From NCBI GenBank assembly GCA_002405515.1, contig DHLZ01000213.1, positions 1-8,606 of the forward strand: 8,606 nucleotides of DNA. Reading direction: 5' to 3'. The notes beneath the pieces were generated by a model. It had not been told where the DNA came from, did not search any database, and saw nothing but the letters and a program-made list of their open reading frames with translations. Positions 5,946-8,606 of the stretch are shown here, piece after piece (within the stretch, counting starts at the first letter, position 1; each line of letters opens with the position of its first letter). The DNA comes from Planctomycetaceae bacterium UBA4655. GTDB taxonomy: Bacteria > Planctomycetota > Planctomycetia > Pirellulales > UBA1268. A program made the position numbers and the translations under genes.

Positions 5946-7304
5946 GTGATCGTTTCTGAATCTGCCGGACCGTCCGGCGGCGCCGGTGATGCGGCCGCCG
6001 CGGGTCCGTCGTTCCGCACGCTGGGCCTGTCGGACGTGACCCTGGCCGCGATCGACCGGGCCGGTTACACGAACGCGACGCCCGTCCAGGCGGGACTCAT
6101 CCCTCGTGCCATTCTCGGCGGCGACGTGCTCGGGCAGGCCCGGACGGGCACCGGCAAGACGGCCTCCTTCGTGATCCCGATTCTCGAACGACTCTCGAAG
6201 CCTTCCCAGGCCCAGGCGGGGCGGCCCACGGGACCGAAGGCCCTCGTCCTCGTGCCGACCCGCGAGCTTGCCGTGCAGGTTCGTGACGAATTCGAGAAGC
6301 TCGCCCATGGCTCGCGGATCCACTGCGTCGCCGTCTACGGTGGCAAGCCGATCAAGGGGCAGATCGACAAACTCGCCAAGCATCCGGCCGTCATCGTCGG
6401 CACTCCCGGTCGCGTGCTCGATCACATGAGCCGCGGCACGATCCAGTTCAATGCACTCGAGATCGTGACGCTCGACGAAGCGGACCGGATGCTCGACATC
6501 GGATTTCGGCCCGACATCGAGAAGATCCTGCGGCGTTGCCCCGCGAGCCGACAGACGCTGCTGCTCTCCGCCACGGTCCCGCCGCCGGTGGCGAAGATCG
6601 CGGAGCGGTACATGCACGACCCGGAAAAGCTAGATTTCTCCACACGCGACATCGCCGTGGAGACGATCGAGCAGTTCTATTTCACGGTCGATCCGAAACG
6701 GAAGTTCGAACTGCTCGATCGGCTGCTTCAGAGGGAGCAGCCTCGGCAGGTGATCGTCTTCTGCCGGACGAAGCGGGGCACCGACAAGGTCTTCGAGCGG
6801 CTCGCCCGTCGTCGGGGCCGGGAGAACGACGTCGCCTGCATCCACGGCGACCTCGCCCAGAGCGTCCGCGACCGGGTCATGCGGCAGTTCCGCGAGGGGA
6901 CGGTGCGGATCCTCGTGGCGACCGACGTGGTCGGCCGCGGCATCGACGTCTCGAGCGTGTCGCACATCGTCAACTACGACATCCCGGAGTTCTGCGACGA
7001 CTACGTCCATCGTGTCGGTCGAACCGGCCGGATGGGCCGCGAGGGAGTGGCCTACACGTTCGTGACCCCGGAGGAGGGGCCGCAGCTGACCCGGATCGAA
7101 ATGCGGATCGAGAAGCTCCTCGAGCGAGACGAGATTGCCGGTTTCGCGGCGATCGACCCGAATGCCGACGGCCGGCCTGCGGGCGGCCCCGGTGACGGGG
7201 AAACCGCAGCCCAGGAACCGCCCCCTGCGGAGCCGAAGAAGCCGACTGGGCCGCCATTGCTCGGCAAGGGCAGGGCTCCGAAGCGGTTCCGTCGCGCGCT
7301 CTAG
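5946..7304 (+). CDS. DEAD-box ATP-dependent RNA helicase
   Basis: A 452-residue RNA helicase that uses ATP to unwind short RNA duplexes, with roles in ribosome assembly, mRNA decay or cold adaptation in this family. The motifs occur in order: Q motif (F23 to Q48, GYTNATPVQ), motif I ARTGTGKT (65-72), Ia PTRELAVQ (104-111), Ib TPGRV (153-157), II DEAD (177-180), III SAT (208-210), IV VIVFCRTKR (269-277), V ATDVVGRGID (325-334) and VI HRVGRTGR (355-362). The C-terminal tail after about 400 is proline- and glycine-rich and ends in a basic KGRAPKRFRR segment, probably for RNA contact. It is of general RhlE/DeaD type; I do not assign a subfamily. The GTG start has GAAGGG about 9 nt upstream. It forms a two-gene unit with the downstream glycosylase and has its own promoter. 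Confidence 0.96.
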   Translation: MIVSESAGPSGGAGDAAAAGPSFRTLGLSDVTLAAIDRAGYTNATPVQAGLIPRAILGGDVLGQARTGTGKTASFVIPILERLSKPSQAQAGRPTGPKALVLVPTRELAVQVRDEFEKLAHGSRIHCVAVYGGKPIKGQIDKLAKHPAVIVGTPGRVLDHMSRGTIQFNALEIVTLDEADRMLDIGFRPDIEKILRRCPASRQTLLLSATVPPPVAKIAERYMHDPEKLDFSTRDIAVETIEQFYFTVDPKRKFELLDRLLQREQPRQVIVFCRTKRGTDKVFERLARRRGRENDVACIHGDLAQSVRDRVMRQFREGTVRILVATDVVGRGIDVSSVSHIVNYDIPEFCDDYVHRVGRTGRMGREGVAYTFVTPEEGPQLTRIEMRIEKLLERDEIAGFAAIDPNADGRPAGGPGDGETAAQEPPPAEPKKPTGPPLLGKGRAPKRFRRAL

Positions 7305-7307
7305 TTC

Positions 7308-8054
7308 ATGCAGCCTGCCCCCGAACCGCGGCCGATGGTGCTGAAGCAGAGGCTCGAGAGCCTCGCGATGGCCGGGGTGCAGCAGCTGCCGAAGCCGCGG
7401 ATCGCCTCGACGCCTCCCGCGGCGGTCGCCTCATCACAGCCGGTCGCCACGTTCCAGCCGCTCGTGGTGCTCGATCCCGCGGCGCTCGCCGATCGGGAGC
7501 GACGGCTCGACGAGGTCCGGCAGGAGGTGGCCGGCTGCACACGGTGCTCCGAACTCGCCGCCGCGAGGACGCACACGGTTCCGGGAAAGGGGCATGCCGC
7601 CGCGAGGATCTGTTTCCTGGGCGAGGCTCCCGGCGCCGATGAGGATGCCAGCGGCGAGCCGTTCGTCGGCCGTGCCGGGCAACTGCTCACGAAGATCATC
7701 GAAGCTTGTCGCCTGTCGCGGGAGCAGGTCTTCATCCTGAACGTGCTGAAGTGCCGTCCGCCCGGCAATCGCGTTCCCTCGCCCGAGGAGGTCTCGCACT
7801 GCCGGGGATACTTCGAGCGGCAGTTGGGCATCATCGATCCTGCGTTCGTCGTCTGTCTCGGCACCACCGCCGCGCAGTCGCTCCTGAAGACCACGGAAGC
7901 GATCGGCCGGCTCCGCGGTCGCTGGCATCGCCACGGCAACGCCGACGTGATCTGCACCTACCATCCCTCGTACCTGCTGCGGAACCCCGCCGCGAAGCGT
8001 GACGTCTGGGACGACATGAAACGGCTCATGGAGCGGGCCGGCGTGGCACTCTGA
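7308..8054 (+). CDS. Uracil-DNA glycosylase, family 4-like (iron-sulfur)
   Basis: A 248-residue enzyme expected to remove uracil from DNA and start base-excision repair. The catalytic domain runs from about 70 to the end. Motif 1 is GEAPGADED (105-113), followed by GEPFVGRAGQLL (116-127); the motif NVLKCRPPGNR is at 145-155 and the substrate-binding motif HPSYLLR at 219-225. Cysteines C77, C80, C149 and C165 match the four-cysteine [4Fe-4S] pattern of family 4. GEAPG rather than GLAPA favours family 4 over family 5. The first 70 residues are proline- and alanine-rich, without recognised domain; similar N-terminal extensions occur in some bacterial homologues. The ATG lies 3 nt after the helicase stop and has no clear ribosome binding site, which suggests translational coupling; starts at 7335 or 7368 are possible. 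The repeat element follows 23 nt after the stop. Confidence 0.93.
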   Translation: MQPAPEPRPMVLKQRLESLAMAGVQQLPKPRIASTPPAAVASSQPVATFQPLVVLDPAALADRERRLDEVRQEVAGCTRCSELAAARTHTVPGKGHAAARICFLGEAPGADEDASGEPFVGRAGQLLTKIIEACRLSREQVFILNVLKCRPPGNRVPSPEEVSHCRGYFERQLGIIDPAFVVCLGTTAAQSLLKTTEAIGRLRGRWHRHGNADVICTYHPSYLLRNPAAKRDVWDDMKRLMERAGVAL

Positions 8055-8077
8055 CGGCGACCGCGGACGGCCGAACT

Positions 8078-8103
8078 GCAATCCTGTTCGGCACGGGATT
8101 TGC
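8078..8103 (+). repeat. Terminal hairpin at the 5' end of the right element
   Basis: GCAATCC (8078-8084) can pair with GGATTTGC (8096-8103), leaving a bulged T at 8099 and an 11-nt loop. The sequence is identical to the left copy over this region. It falls in the 3' end of the glycosylase transcript. No U-tract follows. Confidence 0.4.
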
Positions 8104-8177
8104 GCACCAAGAAGCAGGCAAGCCAGGAGAATTGAGGCGGGTTGCGCGGTTGCCAGCATGGCGTTATCGTGCCCGTC

Positions 8178-8606
8178 ATGGCCGAACGAACACGTCGCGA
8201 ACTCCGGGCCGAGGAAGTCCAGGGAGTGAAGTACCTGCGGAGTCTCGGTCCGCTCCTGTCGCGGCTGCGTGCAGTGGGGACGGAACGTGACAGGGCTGGG
8301 AATCGCCGGTTGTCCATGGATCAGTACTGCGCGGCGATCCTCTTGTCACTTTTCAGCCCGGCGATCAAGATCCCGCGCACCAAGGCCAGGCGGTTCGAAG
8401 CGGTGGGGCAGAAGATCACGGCTGTCGATGGGACGGTCGAGCCCGACCGCTGCTCTATCCTGGATCGCGGATACATCAGCTACGCGCCGTGGAACGAGCT
8501 CAACGACGCGGGCAGCAGATACTACCGGGAGCATCAAGTAGTAGCAATTGTTCTCCGGGCAACTCGGCCTGATGACATTCACGGCAGCCCGAGGCGCGAG
8601 ATTCCC
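8178..8606 (+). pseudogene. Internally deleted IS4-family transposase, open to the window end
   Basis: An open frame of at least 143 codons with no stop. Residues 1-63 resemble the N-terminus of IS4-family transposases common in planctomycetes (MAERTRRELRAEEVQGVKYL, then LSMDQYCAAILLSLFSPAI). Residues 64-86 end in ITAVDGT, the segment holding the first catalytic Asp (D84). Residues 87-115 hold VEPDRCSILDRGYISY with the second Asp (D96). In intact relatives these blocks are separated by many tens of residues, so at least two in-frame deletions are inferred: one after FSPAI and one between DGT and VEPDR. From residue 116 the frame reads the 3' module (YREHQVVAIVLRATR), which is not recognised as transposase; the C-terminal region with the catalytic Glu is missing. 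It should be inactive as a transposase. No good ribosome binding site precedes the ATG. The family call is from memory, not from a search. Confidence 0.7.
8563..8593 (+). repeat. Hairpin in the 3' module of the right element
   Basis: CTCGGCCTG (8563-8571) pairs with CAGCCCGAG (8585-8593) at eight of nine positions, with a C-C mismatch at 8568/8588 and a 13-nt loop. Compared with the left copy, pair 8 is T-A instead of C-G and pair 9 is G-C instead of a mismatch. Structure is therefore kept although both arms changed. Confidence 0.55.

Larger units (their letters stand above)
8078..8606 (+). mobile_element. Right copy of the transposase-derived repeat element, cut by the window end
   Basis: It starts 23 nt after the glycosylase stop, in the same direction, with GCAATCCTG. 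The 5' module (8078-8165) is followed by an internally deleted IS4-type transposase region (8166-8521) and the 3' module (8522-8606). The sequence stops at ATTCCC, exactly where the 48-bp array begins in the left copy, so an array probably lies beyond the edge. It is inverted relative to the left copy, so the two bracket a 7,700-bp block (378-8077). This could be independent insertion, or an assembly that ended at repeats; a composite transposon is unlikely given the housekeeping genes inside. Confidence 0.75.

Noticed and set aside
5939..5959. Six-codon upstream frame ATG-CGA...TGA overlapping the helicase start
   Set aside because: It shares the ribosome binding site and could be a leader peptide, but is too short to separate from chance.
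378..8077. Composite transposon carrying sdh, helicase and glycosylase genes
   Set aside because: The cargo is housekeeping, neither copy encodes a complete transposase, and no target duplication is visible.

Overview
The window is GC-rich bacterial DNA, most likely from a planctomycete (Planctomycetota). That assignment is an inference. It rests on the shape of the IS4-family transposase remnant, the sdhC-sdhA-sdhB order with a five-helix cytochrome b, a PAS-GAF-receiver regulator without an output domain, and GTG/TTG starts. No rRNA, tRNA or CRISPR array was seen.

Layout: positions 1-377 hold a transposase-derived repeat element on the minus strand, whose far end is an array of 48-bp tandem repeats (21-234). 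Next comes a minus-strand PAS-GAF-receiver regulator (401-1954). A 165-bp divergent intergenic region (1955-2119) carries a recognisable sigma-70-type promoter in each direction. The succinate dehydrogenase operon sdhC-sdhA-sdhB (2120-5859) follows on the plus strand. A short gap (5860-5945) holds a promoter whose -10 box lies in the loop of a perfect 10-bp palindrome. Then come a DEAD-box RNA helicase (5946-7304) and, 3 nt later, a family-4-like iron-sulfur uracil-DNA glycosylase (7308-8054). Positions 8078-8606 hold a second copy of the repeat element on the plus strand, which still carries an internally deleted IS4-type transposase frame running off the window end.

The central genes are ordinary housekeeping: complex II of the TCA cycle and respiratory chain, RNA remodelling, uracil repair and a signalling protein. 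The unusual material is at the two edges. The two elements are inverted relative to each other. They share an 88-bp 5' module (84/88 identical) and an 85-bp 3' module (73/85 identical), both without gaps. Each begins exactly 23 nt after the stop codon of the neighbouring gene and points in that gene's direction. The left copy has lost all transposase sequence between the modules but keeps the 48-bp array. The right copy ends at the window edge just where its array would begin. A hairpin in the 3' module shows a compensatory base-pair change between the copies. This looks like a non-autonomous, transposase-derived repeat family with a tandem-repeat tail. That is the best candidate here for something undescribed, though no function is shown.
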